From the NCBI GenBank assembly GCA_948470335.1, contig CAOKOL010000024.1:1-64000 (forward strand): 64,000 nucleotides of DNA. The letters are read 5' to 3'. The notes beneath the pieces are model-generated. The model did not search any database and was not told the DNA's origin. It was given only the letters and a program-made list of their open reading frames with translations. Numbering within the stretch: position 1 is the first letter of the stretch; each line of letters opens with the position of its first letter. Source of the stretch: an uncultured Lachnospiraceae bacterium. GTDB lineage: Bacteria; Bacillota; Clostridia; Lachnospirales; Lachnospiraceae. Of this stretch, positions 37,295 to 46,480 are shown piece by piece. The position numbers were made by a program, and so were the translations under genes.

Positions 37295-38530
37295 CTAACG
37301 GCGAACCCATCCGCCGAACAGTTTCTTTTTATAATGCAGAAGTTCTTCCTTTGCCTCCGGATGGTTTCCGGCTTTCTGCAGATAGGCCACCCCTTTGGGA
37401 ATATCCTGAGCCACGCCCAGCCCCTGTCCGTAGATCATGCCGCGCAGATAGTCGGCCTCCCAGTAATTCCAGTTCATTTCTTCCAGGAATTTCAGCGCGC
37501 GGCCATAGTCCTGCGGCGTGCCCAGGCCATAAAAACAACATTTGCCCAGATAGAATACGCCCCATTTGCTTCCCCTGTCATACGCGTAGGACAAAAGCTG
37601 AAATGCCCTGGCATAATCCTGCGGAACGCCTCTTCCGAAAAAGTATGCCTTGCCCAGATAATTGCGGGTGCGCAGCACATTGGAAGACATATCCTTTTCA
37701 TAGCATTTCACGGCGTAGGCCTCGTCTTTTTCCACGCCGGTTCCTTCAAAATAATAGTGTCCCACGTCGGTCCACGCCCCCGGATGGCCGCCCTCGGCCG
37801 CCTTTTTATACCAGATCATCGCTTCTTCCGGCCGTCCCGCTTCGTCCAGATCGTCCGCATAAATGGCCTGCTGAATGGGATGACCGTATTCCGCGCCGAT
37901 CTTAAACAAATCTTTCGCCTTCTCCGGCCGGGGGGCAATCAGATCCTCATCCCCCTGGGTATAATAGCGGTTCAGGTTATTGGCCGCGAAATACATGCCG
38001 CCCCGCAGCGCTTTCCAGAACCAGTCCTCACATTTGGCGATATTTTCCGACAGATATGCCTTATAAGCCGCCTGGTTGGGGAAGGAATCCTTTCCCTTAT
38101 TCTGAATCCGCAGAAAATCCCACCAGAAATAGGAATTGGCCACGGTATACTGACAGAACGCGTCCCCTTCCTCCGCCATCGCCAGCACTTCGTCAAAGGC
38201 TTCCTGCAGGCTGGCAAATGGCATTTTTTTCTCTACCGACGGCGTAAGCTCCCCGCTGCGCAGGGCCACCATCACGCCCAGAGCGCTGCCCTGCTCCACC
38301 GATTTATGTAACAGCTCCGTCGCCCTGTCGTCGTCCTCCGGAAATCCATGACCGACCCACACATACTGATGGCCGCACAGACACCGGGCCAGCAGACAGG
38401 TGGCATCCCCGTCCCCGGCGGCGGAAGCCCGCTCCAGCATGGCAAAAGCCTCTTTGCCTTTTCCGGTCCACTCATTGTAATAAATGTCTTTCAGCGCCTG
38501 CTTTACTTCATTGCTTAATACTCTGCTCAT
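37295..38530 (-). CDS. Sel1-repeat (SEL1-like TPR) protein
   Basis: The 411-residue protein is built from Sel1/TPR-like repeats of 35-40 residues, best seen in AMIWYKKAAEGGHPGAWTDV, YLGKAYFFGRGVPQDYARAF and YLGKCCFYGLGTPQDYGRAL (about 225-370). There is no signal peptide, so it is probably a cytosolic scaffold for protein interactions. ATG 38530 follows AAAGGA. Neighbours (membrane protein upstream, zinc ribbon downstream) are unassigned, so the partner is unknown. Confidence 0.85.
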   Translation of the reverse strand: MSRVLSNEVKQALKDIYYNEWTGKGKEAFAMLERASAAGDGDATCLLARCLCGHQYVWVGHGFPEDDDRATELLHKSVEQGSALGVMVALRSGELTPSVEKKMPFASLQEAFDEVLAMAEEGDAFCQYTVANSYFWWDFLRIQNKGKDSFPNQAAYKAYLSENIAKCEDWFWKALRGGMYFAANNLNRYYTQGDEDLIAPRPEKAKDLFKIGAEYGHPIQQAIYADDLDEAGRPEEAMIWYKKAAEGGHPGAWTDVGHYYFEGTGVEKDEAYAVKCYEKDMSSNVLRTRNYLGKAYFFGRGVPQDYARAFQLLSYAYDRGSKWGVFYLGKCCFYGLGTPQDYGRALKFLEEMNWNYWEADYLRGMIYGQGLGVAQDIPKGVAYLQKAGNHPEAKEELLHYKKKLFGGWVRR

Positions 38531-38646
38531 TTTTACACATTCCTTTCTGTTAGTTATTTCATATTATCCTGTATATGCTTCATCCATGCTGTTTAAAATC
38601 CGGATAAAATTTATAATAATCGGGCAGCAACGCCGTTTTCAGGACT

Positions 38647-40302
38647 TTATTTCCTATCCCTTTTCGTCATCTGCTTCGTGCAGTCTTTCCACCCCCTGCC
38701 GCCGGGCTGATACGCTTCGCCGGGATATCCTTTCAGCCAGGAAGCCGCTTCTCCCGGAGACATCTTTGCTGAGTAGAAACGCAGCATCCCCCCGTCGGGC
38801 CGGGTGGCTTCCACGGTGCAGCGGCCGTCGCTCCGATCTCCCGCCGTCGCCCGTATCCACAGATACCCCTGAGGCAGCGTCAGATCCACCAACTGGTATG
38901 TGCCGTCCGCCAGTCCATCCGCGGCCACCTGCACATCCTCTCTCGTAAAGGTGGTATGATTTTCCGCAGCGCCGCTTTTCAGCACCAGCGAAAGTCTGGC
39001 CTGGGGACGCTGCCGGAAATCCTGCTGCGGATTCCGCCCATTCCCCAGCCCCATGCCCAACTGCCAGTCCGCAGTATCCGGCGCCTGCCGCCCCAGCCAG
39101 CCTTCCAGAATGCTTCTCGCCTCCCACCGGTCGGCAACAAGCATTCGAAACAGGGTCCGGCCGTCCCCGTCGGACACCGGCTCCACAGCCAGCATCACCT
39201 TTTCACTTCCGGGGCTTTCCCTCTGCGCATAACAATACATCGCCCGGAATGCCTGATTCCCCGTCTCTATCCTGCGGGTAGGCGTCAGTACAAAATATCG
39301 TTCTTCCCCCGACAGGCACCGCCGCAAGTGTTCCTCTACCAAAGCCGCTGTCACACGGGAGGTCACTGAGCCATCCTCTGCCTCCAGAATCATCTCCTGC
39401 GGCTCTTTGCTTCCGTTCCCCCGCAATGCCTGTTCGGAAGCCCGGAGATTCTGCTTTTGCTGAAACTCCCGCTCGAAGTTCTCACGCTCTATATCATTCT
39501 TTTTCAGGAAATCCGCGTACTGGTCATTTACACCCCGCACGGCATCCGGCACCCGCAGCGCGATAAATTCTGCCGCCGCCCGCAGATCCTGGGGATCTTT
39601 AAAGTCCGTAACGGATTTCTGCCAGCGGTTATCAATCAGCACCAGCTCCAGCGTCCGGCTGGTGCGGGTTCCGGTCTGGGTGCTGCGCTGATGAATCTTA
39701 TCCACCGTAAAAATTCCTCTGATCCGGTCAAGCCGGTTGGCCTCGTCGCCCAGAACCCATTCTTTTCCGATTCCCACCTCGCCAAACCAGCTTCCGTTTT
39801 CTTTCAGATCATTGTCCACCATGGCAAATAGCTGATCCACTGGCGGCGCTCCGTCCGGAAAGGGAAGCTGATTTCTGATCGACTGAGCCAGCGTGCCCTT
39901 CTCAGGAAAGAACGCATCCCGGATACCCATATAACCCAGGCAGACTGCCAGGACCGCCATAAATACCGCCCCGCCGCCAGACACCGCCAGAACCACATAA
40001 TCCTTCGTCTCCCAGTATGTACGGTCCTGTCCCAGCCCCACATAAAACATCACGCCCATCCCCGCCGCGAATACAAGCAGAATTGCCGCCCACAGACACC
40101 AGATCAGCCGCCTCCTTGTGCGGGTCAGACAGTATCCTTCCTCCACGCCATGGGGATTGTTTTTCTTCTGCATCCCCATCAGCAGCAGAATAATCGGGAC
40201 CGCGAAAATCCGCAGAACCAGAACCAGCGCGATATAAATGACCACGTTCCAGGGCCAGCGCAAAAATTTAAGGCCGGATGCTCCCTCTTTTGTCTCTTTC
40301 AC
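38647..40302 (-). CDS. Large membrane protein of unknown function (GTG start)
   Basis: The 551-residue protein has three N-terminal membrane segments (about 17-42, 66-88, 101-126) and a long soluble C-terminal part. The middle part contains a TGTRTSRTLELVLIDN segment and a charged stretch, KKNDIERENFEREFQQ. I do not recognise a domain. The start is GTG 40302 with GGGG upstream at about 11 bases. It may be co-transcribed with the Sel1 and zinc-ribbon genes. Confidence 0.7.
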   Translation of the reverse strand: MKETKEGASGLKFLRWPWNVVIYIALVLVLRIFAVPIILLLMGMQKKNNPHGVEEGYCLTRTRRRLIWCLWAAILLVFAAGMGVMFYVGLGQDRTYWETKDYVVLAVSGGGAVFMAVLAVCLGYMGIRDAFFPEKGTLAQSIRNQLPFPDGAPPVDQLFAMVDNDLKENGSWFGEVGIGKEWVLGDEANRLDRIRGIFTVDKIHQRSTQTGTRTSRTLELVLIDNRWQKSVTDFKDPQDLRAAAEFIALRVPDAVRGVNDQYADFLKKNDIERENFEREFQQKQNLRASEQALRGNGSKEPQEMILEAEDGSVTSRVTAALVEEHLRRCLSGEERYFVLTPTRRIETGNQAFRAMYCYAQRESPGSEKVMLAVEPVSDGDGRTLFRMLVADRWEARSILEGWLGRQAPDTADWQLGMGLGNGRNPQQDFRQRPQARLSLVLKSGAAENHTTFTREDVQVAADGLADGTYQLVDLTLPQGYLWIRATAGDRSDGRCTVEATRPDGGMLRFYSAKMSPGEAASWLKGYPGEAYQPGGRGWKDCTKQMTKRDRK

Positions 40303-40484
40303 AGATACATACGCCCCTTTCGAGCAAAAATTTTTCTTTTGTTATCAGTTTACCACGTTTACTGCCGCAAAACAACTTTATCTCCGTTTTTTCGCTTATC
40401 ACTTTTCGTATATGGTTGCCGCATCTGTTTTCGCGTGCCACAGTTTATTTTTACGCCTTTTCACACCATACACTTCCGTTCGGA

Positions 40485-40525
40485 CATGAAAAAGAATCCC
40501 GCTTCGCAGGATTCTTTTTCATGTC
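40485..40525. terminator. Bidirectional hairpin terminator after kdgK
   Basis: CATGAAAAAGAATCC and GGATTCTTTTTCATG flank a CGCTTCGCA loop, giving a long perfect stem with A- and T-rich ends on both strands. It lies immediately after the kdgK stop on the minus strand. Confidence 0.85.
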
Positions 40526-40527
40526 CT

Positions 40528-41559
40528 TTACCTCTGTACCCGTCCGGAAGCGTCGCCGCCGGCCAGGCGCTCAACCTCCTCTCTGCCGATCAAATTCAGA
40601 TCTCCCGGTATCGTATGTTTCAGGGCGGAGGCGGCCACGGCAAATTCCAGCGCCTCTTTCATCTCTTTTCCCTCGGCCAGACCGCAGATCAGCCCCGCCG
40701 CGAAGGAATCGCCGCCGCCCACCCGGTCCACGATAGGAGTAATCCGGTATCTGCGGGAACGGTAAAATTCCCTGGTATTCCCGTCCATGATGCAGGCGGA
40801 CCATCCATTGTCGGAAGCGCTGAAGCTTTCCCGCAGGGAACCTACCACATACCGGAAGCCGAACCGGTCTGCCATCTGATTAAAAATATCCACATACCCG
40901 GCCAGCTCCAGCTCGCCCGCCGTCACATCCGTATTGCCGGGCGTAAACCCAAGCACCTTATGGGCGTCCTCCTCATTGCCGATACAGACGTCCACATACT
41001 CCATCAGACCCGTCATCACCTTCTGCGCCTGCTCCGAAGACCACAGCTTTTTCCGGAAATTCAGGTCCACCGACACAGTTACGCCATGGTCCTTCGCCGC
41101 TTTCAGCGCAGCCTCCGTAAGCGCCGGCGCCGTGCCGCTGACCGCAGGGGTAATGCCGGTAAAATGAAACCACTGCGCGTCCTGAAAAATCGCGTCAAAA
41201 TCAAAATCCTCCGGCTTCGCCGTACAGATCGCGCTGCCCGCCCGGTCATAGACCACATTGGATGCCCGCATGGCGGCGCCTGTTTCCAGAAAATAAATGC
41301 CAAGCCGCTGGCCCTGTCTGACAATATGTCCGGTGCCCACATGGTATTTCCGCAGCGCAGCCAGCGCGCAGTCTCCGATGGGATTGTCCGGCAGCGCCGT
41401 CACAAATTCCGACTCATGACCGAAATTTGCCAGAGACACCGCCACATTGGCCTCGCCGCCGCCGTAATTTACCTCAAAGGTATCCGCCTGGATAAACCGT
41501 TTATTGCCCGGCGTGGACAGCCGCAGCATGATTTCGCCCATAGTAACGATTTTCGCCAT
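40528..41559 (-). CDS. kdgK: 2-dehydro-3-deoxygluconate kinase (PfkB family)
   Basis: Phosphorylates 2-keto-3-deoxygluconate to KDPG in hexuronate breakdown. The 343-residue PfkB kinase has the N-terminal MGEIMLRLSTPGN, the YGGGEANVA sugar site and the C-terminal DRVGGGDSFAAGLICGL with the catalytic Asp. ATG 41559 follows GGAGG. It follows eda by 42 nt; kinase plus aldolase completes the lower KDG pathway. No uronate isomerase or regulator is adjacent. Confidence 0.92.
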   Translation of the reverse strand: MAKIVTMGEIMLRLSTPGNKRFIQADTFEVNYGGGEANVAVSLANFGHESEFVTALPDNPIGDCALAALRKYHVGTGHIVRQGQRLGIYFLETGAAMRASNVVYDRAGSAICTAKPEDFDFDAIFQDAQWFHFTGITPAVSGTAPALTEAALKAAKDHGVTVSVDLNFRKKLWSSEQAQKVMTGLMEYVDVCIGNEEDAHKVLGFTPGNTDVTAGELELAGYVDIFNQMADRFGFRYVVGSLRESFSASDNGWSACIMDGNTREFYRSRRYRITPIVDRVGGGDSFAAGLICGLAEGKEMKEALEFAVAASALKHTIPGDLNLIGREEVERLAGGDASGRVQR

Positions 41560-41601
41560 TTTCCTTTACCTCCGCATTGCCTGATTGATTGTTTTTTCTT
41601 C

Positions 41602-42231
41602 TTACCTGCCTGCCAGTTCCACCGCTTTTCTCGTCAGTTCCCGGATCTCGTCAAATTTTCCCGCTCTGATCAGCTCTCCCTTTACCATCCAGCTCCCTCC
41701 GCAGGCCAGGACTCTGGGGAAATCCAGATAGCTCCTGAGATTTTTCTCATTGATTCCGCCGGTGGGCATAAATTTCATATTTATATATGGAGCGGCCATG
41801 GCCCGGATCATTGCAAGTCCGCCCGCCGCCTCCGCCGGGAAAAACTTCACCGCATCCAGGCCGAATTCCATGGCCCGCTCCACATCGCTGGGCGTGGCGG
41901 TGCCGGGAAGCATCGTAATCCCTTTCTCCAGACAATGTTTTACCACCCTTGGATTCAGACCCGGACTGACGATAAATCTGGCTCCGGCGGCTATGGCCCT
42001 GTCCGCCTGATCCGTGGTCAGCACCGTTCCCGCGCCCACCAGCATCTGCGGAAATTCTTCCGCCATCACCCTGATCCCTTCCTCCGCCGCCTCTGTCCGG
42101 AATGTTACCTCCGCGCAGGGCAGGCCTCCGTCGCATAATGCCCTGGCCAAAGGCTTTGCATCTTTTGCATTCTCCAGAAGCACCACGGGAACAATCGCTG
42201 TTTTCCCGATTTTTTCTAATATTTCATTCAT
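41602..42231 (-). CDS. eda: KDPG/KHG aldolase
   Basis: Class I aldolase that splits 2-keto-3-deoxy-6-phosphogluconate into pyruvate and glyceraldehyde-3-phosphate. The 209-residue TIM barrel shows EVTFRTEAAEEGI (proton-donor Glu), VGAGTVLTTDQADRA, FIVSPGLNP and VKFFPAEAAGG with the Schiff-base lysine. ATG 42231 follows AAAGGAG. First gene of the eda-kdgK pair. Confidence 0.95.
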   Translation of the reverse strand: MNEILEKIGKTAIVPVVLLENAKDAKPLARALCDGGLPCAEVTFRTEAAEEGIRVMAEEFPQMLVGAGTVLTTDQADRAIAAGARFIVSPGLNPRVVKHCLEKGITMLPGTATPSDVERAMEFGLDAVKFFPAEAAGGLAMIRAMAAPYINMKFMPTGGINEKNLRSYLDFPRVLACGGSWMVKGELIRAGKFDEIRELTRKAVELAGR

Positions 42232-42347
42232 ATTCAGGCTCCTTTATTGTAATCTTTCTTTAGTCTCTGCAATTCCAGGAAAGGCTATACGGATTTTATA
42301 AGGTTTTTTCGACCTTCGTGTAATAGCATGCAAAGCAGTGTGATACA

Positions 42348-42399
42348 AAAAACCCGCGAAAAACCAAAATAATCCGATACTTGGTTTCCCGCGGGTTTT
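42348..42399 (-). terminator. Terminator after rlmB
   Basis: AAAACCCGCGAAAAACCAA and TTGGTTTCCCGCGGGTTTT form a long stem between eda and rlmB. On the minus strand it ends in TTTTTTG, placing it at the end of the cysE-cysS-mrnC-rlmB operon. Confidence 0.85.
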
Positions 42400-42446
42400 C
42401 TTATCATCCGACGCAAAATTTTAAATTTGGAAAAAAATATATTTAT

Positions 42447-43247
42447 TTACCCCATCCTCTGCCTTACAATCTCATAAGCCAGCACACCCGCCGCCACAGA
42501 GGCATTCAGGGAATTGATCTCCCCTTTCATGGGAATCGACGCAGTCATATCGCATTTTTCCCGGACCAGACGGCTGACGCCGCTTCCCTCGCCGCCGATC
42601 ACCAGGCCGATGGGGCCTGTCAGATTCATCCTGTACATGATTTCGCCGTTCATATCGGCGCACACGAACCAGAGTCCTTCCTCTTTTAGCTGCCCGATTA
42701 CCGCAGAAAGATTCGTTACCCTGGCTACCGGCGTAAAATTCAGAGCCCCGGCGGAAGCTTTCGCCACCACTGCGGTCAGTCCCGCCGCCCGATGCTTTGG
42801 AATAATCACACCATGGGCGCCGACCAGATTTGCCGTCCGAATAATTGCCCCTAGATTATGGGGATCCTCGATGCCGTCCAGCAGAAACAGAAAAGGCGGC
42901 TCTCCTTTTTTCCGGGCCAGCTCCAGCATATCTTCAACTTCCGCATATTCATAAGCGGCGGTCTGCACAATAACGCCCTGATGCTTCCCGGTCTCAGACA
43001 ACTGGTCCAGCCGCTGGCGGGAAACAAACTGAAACATCACATCCCGTTTTTTCGCCTCCCGGACAATGGTCTGCACCGGTCCGTCCTGACAGCCTTCCTG
43101 CACATACAGACGATGTATGGGGCGGCCGGAGCGCAGTGCCTCCAGAACAGGATTCCGGCCTTCAATCAGGCTTTGGTCCTCCCCTTCTGCGCCTGCCTGC
43201 GTATAGGTTCTTTTTTCAGGGATCGAATTATTTTGCTTCCGTTCCAT
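42447..43247 (-). CDS. rlmB: 23S rRNA (guanosine-2'-O-)-methyltransferase RlmB
   Basis: SPOUT-class methyltransferase that uses SAM to 2'-O-methylate G2251-equivalent in 23S rRNA. The 266 residues carry an N-terminal substrate-binding domain (IEGRNPVLEALRSG) and the SPOUT catalytic domain with LLDGIEDPHNLGAIIRTAN, IGLVIGGEGSGVSRLV and SLNASVAAGVLAYEIVRQR. About 25 N-terminal residues are low-complexity and charged. It follows mrnC, the usual firmicute order cysS-mrnC-rlmB. Confidence 0.95.
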   Translation of the reverse strand: MERKQNNSIPEKRTYTQAGAEGEDQSLIEGRNPVLEALRSGRPIHRLYVQEGCQDGPVQTIVREAKKRDVMFQFVSRQRLDQLSETGKHQGVIVQTAAYEYAEVEDMLELARKKGEPPFLFLLDGIEDPHNLGAIIRTANLVGAHGVIIPKHRAAGLTAVVAKASAGALNFTPVARVTNLSAVIGQLKEEGLWFVCADMNGEIMYRMNLTGPIGLVIGGEGSGVSRLVREKCDMTASIPMKGEINSLNASVAAGVLAYEIVRQRMG

Positions 43248-43263
43248 TCTTTCTTCCTTTCAA

Positions 43264-43300
43264 AATCCGGCAAAGCATATCACCTGCACAGCCTGCCGAA
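43264..43300. repeat. CCGGCAAAA palindromic repeat, copy C
   Basis: AATCCGGCAAAGCATATCAC followed by CTGCACAGCCTGCCGA, in the gap between mrnC and rlmB. It is the most diverged of three copies (others 45322-45360 and 54164-54202). Confidence 0.45.
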
Positions 43301-43312
43301 GCCTCCGCATTT

Positions 43313-43846
43313 CTACTTCTGCCGCTCCAGAATATCCAGACTCCGGCGGATCAGTGTCAGCATCCGCTCGATCTGTCCGGTCAGATACAGGTGCCCGATC
43401 AGCGCTTCAAAGCCGGTTGCCTTTTTATAATCATCCGCCGTGGCATTCTTCGCCATCGTGGCAGGTTTCGCATTGCATCCCCGGCGGCAGACCGCCTGCT
43501 CCTTCTCCGTCAGAATTCCGTCTTTTTCAAACAGTTCCAGTACCTTCGCCTGCGCTGACGCCCTGACCAGGCGGCTGCAATGAAGATGAATCTTATGAGG
43601 CCTGCAATTCCCCTGGTTCACCAGCACGGTCCGAACCGCCAGGTCATATACCCCGTCGCCGATATACGCCAGAGTCAGCGGAGAATAGGTGCGGATATCC
43701 ACCGCAGACAGCCGCAGAAGCCCGGAAATTTTTTCAATATACTCCTCCTGCCCCTTTTCCCGCCGGTCTGTGCCGGCTACACCTTCATGTTCCTGCCGGC
43801 TCTCTTTCTCTGACTCTCCTGCATACTGTTTCAGGCCTTCTTCCAT
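43313..43846 (-). CDS. mrnC: Mini-ribonuclease III
   Basis: Dimeric RNase III-like enzyme without a dsRNA-binding domain, which matures 23S rRNA ends. The catalytic signature LAYIGDGVYDLAVR is present, with YKKATGFEALIGHLYL near the C-terminus. The protein has 177 residues, about 35-40 longer than usual because of a charged N-terminal extension rich in Glu/Lys/Arg. The gene starts 16 nt inside the cysS end (GGAAGGGG ribosome site), so translation is coupled. The downstream neighbour is rlmB. Confidence 0.93.
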   Translation of the reverse strand: MEEGLKQYAGESEKESRQEHEGVAGTDRREKGQEEYIEKISGLLRLSAVDIRTYSPLTLAYIGDGVYDLAVRTVLVNQGNCRPHKIHLHCSRLVRASAQAKVLELFEKDGILTEKEQAVCRRGCNAKPATMAKNATADDYKKATGFEALIGHLYLTGQIERMLTLIRRSLDILERQK

Positions 43847-45243
43847 TTTACCCCTTCCCTGGTATCCTCTAACAAAATTCCCATCTGGGCCAACTGATCC
43901 CGGATCTCATCCGCCAAGGCGAAATTTTTTTCTTTTCTGGCCTGCTGCCGTCTGGCAATCATCTCCTCGATCTCGCTGTCCAGAAGCTGTACTTCCCGTC
44001 TGGTTTTGATGCCCAGTACCTGGCACAGTTCCTCCACCGTCGTCTTTAACTGCATCAGAAGGGTTCTCGTAGAGGTTTCGTCCGCTTCCGTATTGCACAG
44101 CTTCACCAGCTCAAACAGAGCGGAAATCGCATCGGCGGTATTAAAGTCGTCCTCCATGGATGCCTCATACTTTTTCACCAGCTCCTGCACCCTTCCTGTC
44201 ATCAGGGCAGCCTCCGCCTCCGTCATATCGTCGGAGGGAAGGGCGCGCTCCATCAGCTCATCCAGCCGCTCCACCGCCGTCAGAATCCGGTCCAGGCCGT
44301 TCTTTGAAGCTTCCATCAGGCTGGCGCTGAAATTCAGCGGGCTTCTGTAATGGGCGCTGAGCATAAAGAAACGAAGCACCTGCAGATCATATTTTTCACT
44401 GATCTCCCGCACCGTGAAGAAATTCCCCTCGGATTTAGACATTTTTCTGTTGTCGATATTCAGGAATGCATTGTGCATCCAGTACCTGGAAAACTCCTTT
44501 CCGTTGGCCGCCTCGCTCTGGGCGATCTCATTTTCGTGATGAGGAAAAATCAGGTCCTCGCCGCCTGCGTGAATGTCAATCTGATCGCCCAGATATTTTT
44601 TGGACATCACGGAACATTCGATATGCCAGCCCGGACGGCCCTGACACCAGGGAGACTCCCAGTAAGGCTCTCCTTCCTTTTTCGGCTTCCAGAGCACAAA
44701 ATCCAGCTCATCTTCCTTGCCGCTTCCCACCACCTTGATTTCTCTGTGGCCGGCCTGAAGGTCATCCAGATTTTTATGAGACAGCTTTCCATAAGGCGCA
44801 AATTTTTTCGTGCGGAAATACACTGTCCCGTCTCCGGCCGCATAGGCGTAGCCTTTGCCGATCAGCGTTTCGATCATCTCCAGCATTCCGCCGATTTCCT
44901 GAGTGGCCAGGGGATGGGTTGTGGCGGGCCTGATATTCATGCCCTCCATATCCTTTTTACATTCCTCAATATATCTGGAAGAAATTTCCTCCGCACTCAC
45001 ACCTTCTTCATTGGCCTTCTTAATAATTTTGTCATCCACATCGGTAAAGTTCGAGACAAAATTCACTTCATAGCCCTTGTACTCAAAATACCTGCGCACC
45101 GTGTCAAATACGATCATCGGCCGGGCATTTCCGATATGGATATAATTGTACACCGTAGGGCCGCAGACATACATTTTCACCCTGCCCGGCTCTAAGGGCA
45201 CAAATTCTTCCTTTTTTCTGGTAAGCGTGTTATAGAGTTTCAT
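43831..45243 (-). CDS. cysS: Cysteinyl-tRNA synthetase
   Basis: Class I synthetase charging tRNA-Cys. The 470-residue chain shows the HIGH-like motif YIHIGNARP, the KMSKS-like motif KMSKSEGNF and the zinc-site residues (first Cys in VCGPTVYN). The start is ATG 45243, with AAAGGA upstream; ATG 45285 is unlikely. It is the second gene of an operon headed by cysE and a T-box leader, so expression is expected to rise when charged tRNA-Cys is scarce. Confidence 0.96.
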   Translation of the reverse strand: MKLYNTLTRKKEEFVPLEPGRVKMYVCGPTVYNYIHIGNARPMIVFDTVRRYFEYKGYEVNFVSNFTDVDDKIIKKANEEGVSAEEISSRYIEECKKDMEGMNIRPATTHPLATQEIGGMLEMIETLIGKGYAYAAGDGTVYFRTKKFAPYGKLSHKNLDDLQAGHREIKVVGSGKEDELDFVLWKPKKEGEPYWESPWCQGRPGWHIECSVMSKKYLGDQIDIHAGGEDLIFPHHENEIAQSEAANGKEFSRYWMHNAFLNIDNRKMSKSEGNFFTVREISEKYDLQVLRFFMLSAHYRSPLNFSASLMEASKNGLDRILTAVERLDELMERALPSDDMTEAEAALMTGRVQELVKKYEASMEDDFNTADAISALFELVKLCNTEADETSTRTLLMQLKTTVEELCQVLGIKTRREVQLLDSEIEEMIARRQQARKEKNFALADEIRDQLAQMGILLEDTREGVKWKKA

Positions 45244-45321
45244 CGGTATCTGTCCTTTCTGTACGTATAATATAATTAAATCCAATAAATCGCGTCACCG
45301 TTGTGTCCTGCCGGACACCTG

Positions 45322-45360
45322 ATTCCGGCAAAATACGTCACTGGCGCATCCAGCCGGATT
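45322..45360. repeat. CCGGCAAAA palindromic repeat, copy B
   Basis: ATTCCGGCAAAATACGTCAC then TGGCGCATCCAGCCGGATT in the cysE-cysS gap. The arms TCCGGC / GCCGGA remain paired. It matches the copy at 54164-54202 closely. Confidence 0.55.
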
Positions 45361-45426
45361 ATTTCGCAGTAAATCCCGCGAAACAGGATGCGGCACCGCA
45401 CACAGTCTTTTATAAGACTTCTGCGG

Positions 45427-46092
45427 TTACACCCGCTCTCTGCTCCTGCAGATTCTGAACAGCCTGTTAATGTCTTTTCTCAGCCGCATATTTTCTTCTT
45501 TCAGCTCCTGAATATCCATTTTTACCGGATCCGGCAGGTTGACCTGATCCAGATCCTGCTGTGGCAGTCGCACGTTATTCCGTTTTACCACCCGTCCGGG
45601 CACGCCGACCACGGTAGAATTGGGCGGAACGGTGGACAGCACCACCGAGCCGGCTCCGATCTTGGAATTGTCGCCGATGGTAAAAGAGCCCAGCACCTTG
45701 GCCCCTGCGCTGACCATCACGTTATTTCCCAGCGTTGGATGACGTTTGCCTTTTTCTTTCCCATTTCCCCCCAAAGTCACACCCTGGAACAACGTCACAT
45801 TGTCTCCCAGTTGTGCGGTCTCGCCGATAATTACGCCATGGCCGTGGTCGATAAACAGGCCTTTCCCGATCTTCGCCCCCGGATGGATCTCAATACCGGT
45901 TTTTCTGGCACAGCGCTGAGAAATCAGCCGGGCCAGAAAATAATGCTTTTTCACATACAGCCGATGGGCCAGCCGGTACTCCAGCACCGCCCAGAAACTG
46001 GGATACAAAAGCACCTCCATGGAAGAATGGATCGCCGGGTCACGCTCCCGCACGATGGCAATCTCGTTTTTGACATATTGAATGATGCGCAT
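45427..46092 (-). CDS. cysE: Serine O-acetyltransferase
   Basis: Acetylates serine with acetyl-CoA as the first step of cysteine synthesis. The 221-residue left-handed beta-helix protein shows the hexapeptide-repeat region [30 protein letters not shown] and the C-terminal [12 protein letters not shown]. The start is ATG 46092 after AAGGAG; the upstream open frame is only the T-box leader. The C-terminal helix carries a charged coil. Likely under T-box control together with cysS, matching cysteine supply to tRNA charging. Confidence 0.95.
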   Translation of the reverse strand: MRIIQYVKNEIAIVRERDPAIHSSMEVLLYPSFWAVLEYRLAHRLYVKKHYFLARLISQRCARKTGIEIHPGAKIGKGLFIDHGHGVIIGETAQLGDNVTLFQGVTLGGNGKEKGKRHPTLGNNVMVSAGAKVLGSFTIGDNSKIGAGSVVLSTVPPNSTVVGVPGRVVKRNNVRLPQQDLDQVNLPDPVKMDIQELKEENMRLRKDINRLFRICRSRERV

Positions 46093-46106
46093 TTGTCTCT
46101 CCTTAA

Positions 46107-46144
46107 AATAGGAAAGTACGTAAGACTTCCCTATGACACAAAAA
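46107..46144. repeat. Palindromic repeat core (copy 4) in the cysE leader
   Basis: AAATAGGAAAGTACGTAAG with ACTTCCCTATGACACAAAAA matches the core of the 140-bp element found near thrC and ilvC. It lies between the T-box terminator and the cysE ribosome site. Only the palindromic core is present. Confidence 0.55.
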
Positions 46145-46405
46145 AACTTCATCTCCCTAAAGAGACGAAGTTTATCCGCGGTTCCACTCTTATTAAGGGG
46201 ATATGACCTCATCCCCTCACTCAAACTGTTAACGCCAGCGACACGGGTCCGGCTAATTCCGGCATCTGCCGAAACTTCACCGCACCGGCTCCCGGATGCA
46301 CTTCATCCGCACTGATCACAGAACCGCTTTCAGCCCAGGGCAGTCCCTCTCTGCGTTCCCCGTACGAATTACTTTTCCGTTCAAAGCCTTTTGTTTCATT
46401 GCTCT
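46139..46405 (-). promoter_or_regulatory. T-box riboswitch leader of the cysE operon
   Basis: On the minus strand the leader has the conserved T-box sequence AGAGTGGAACCGCGG (46176-46190). A terminator hairpin follows (AAACTTCGTCTC / GAGATGAAGTTT, 46139-46173) with a seven-T run, so the two can form alternative structures. Context (cysE, cysS) predicts a Cys specifier (UGC). TGC triplets are present in the leader, for example at 46298-46300, but I could not fold stem I to prove which is used. Confidence 0.88.
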
Positions 46406-46410
46406 ACTAC

Positions 46411-46439
46411 AGTGTATGTAAAATTCTCTTTTTTGTCAA
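46411..46439 (-). promoter_or_regulatory. Sigma-A promoter of the T-box / cysE operon
   Basis: -35 TTGACA (46434-46439) and -10 TACACT (46411-46416) with a 17-bp spacer on the minus strand, immediately upstream of the T-box leader. Confidence 0.8.
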
Positions 46440-46480
46440 GTCCTTCATGAAAAAGTCTGCTTTCGCTTTTTCTCTGGCTC

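Noticed and set aside
36791..38311. Plus-strand open frame of about 506 codons over the Sel1 and zinc-ribbon genes
   Set aside because: A shadow of the minus-strand genes, with no start signal and unnatural composition.
40150..42138. Long open frame of about 662 codons on the plus strand opposite kdgK and eda
   Set aside because: Antisense to two recognised enzymes; amino-acid composition is unnatural (His/Arg/Gln-rich).
46107..46224. N-terminal extension of cysE to an upstream ATG at 46224
   Set aside because: The stretch is the T-box terminator and a repeat; ATG 46092 has its own AAGGAG and matches the family start.
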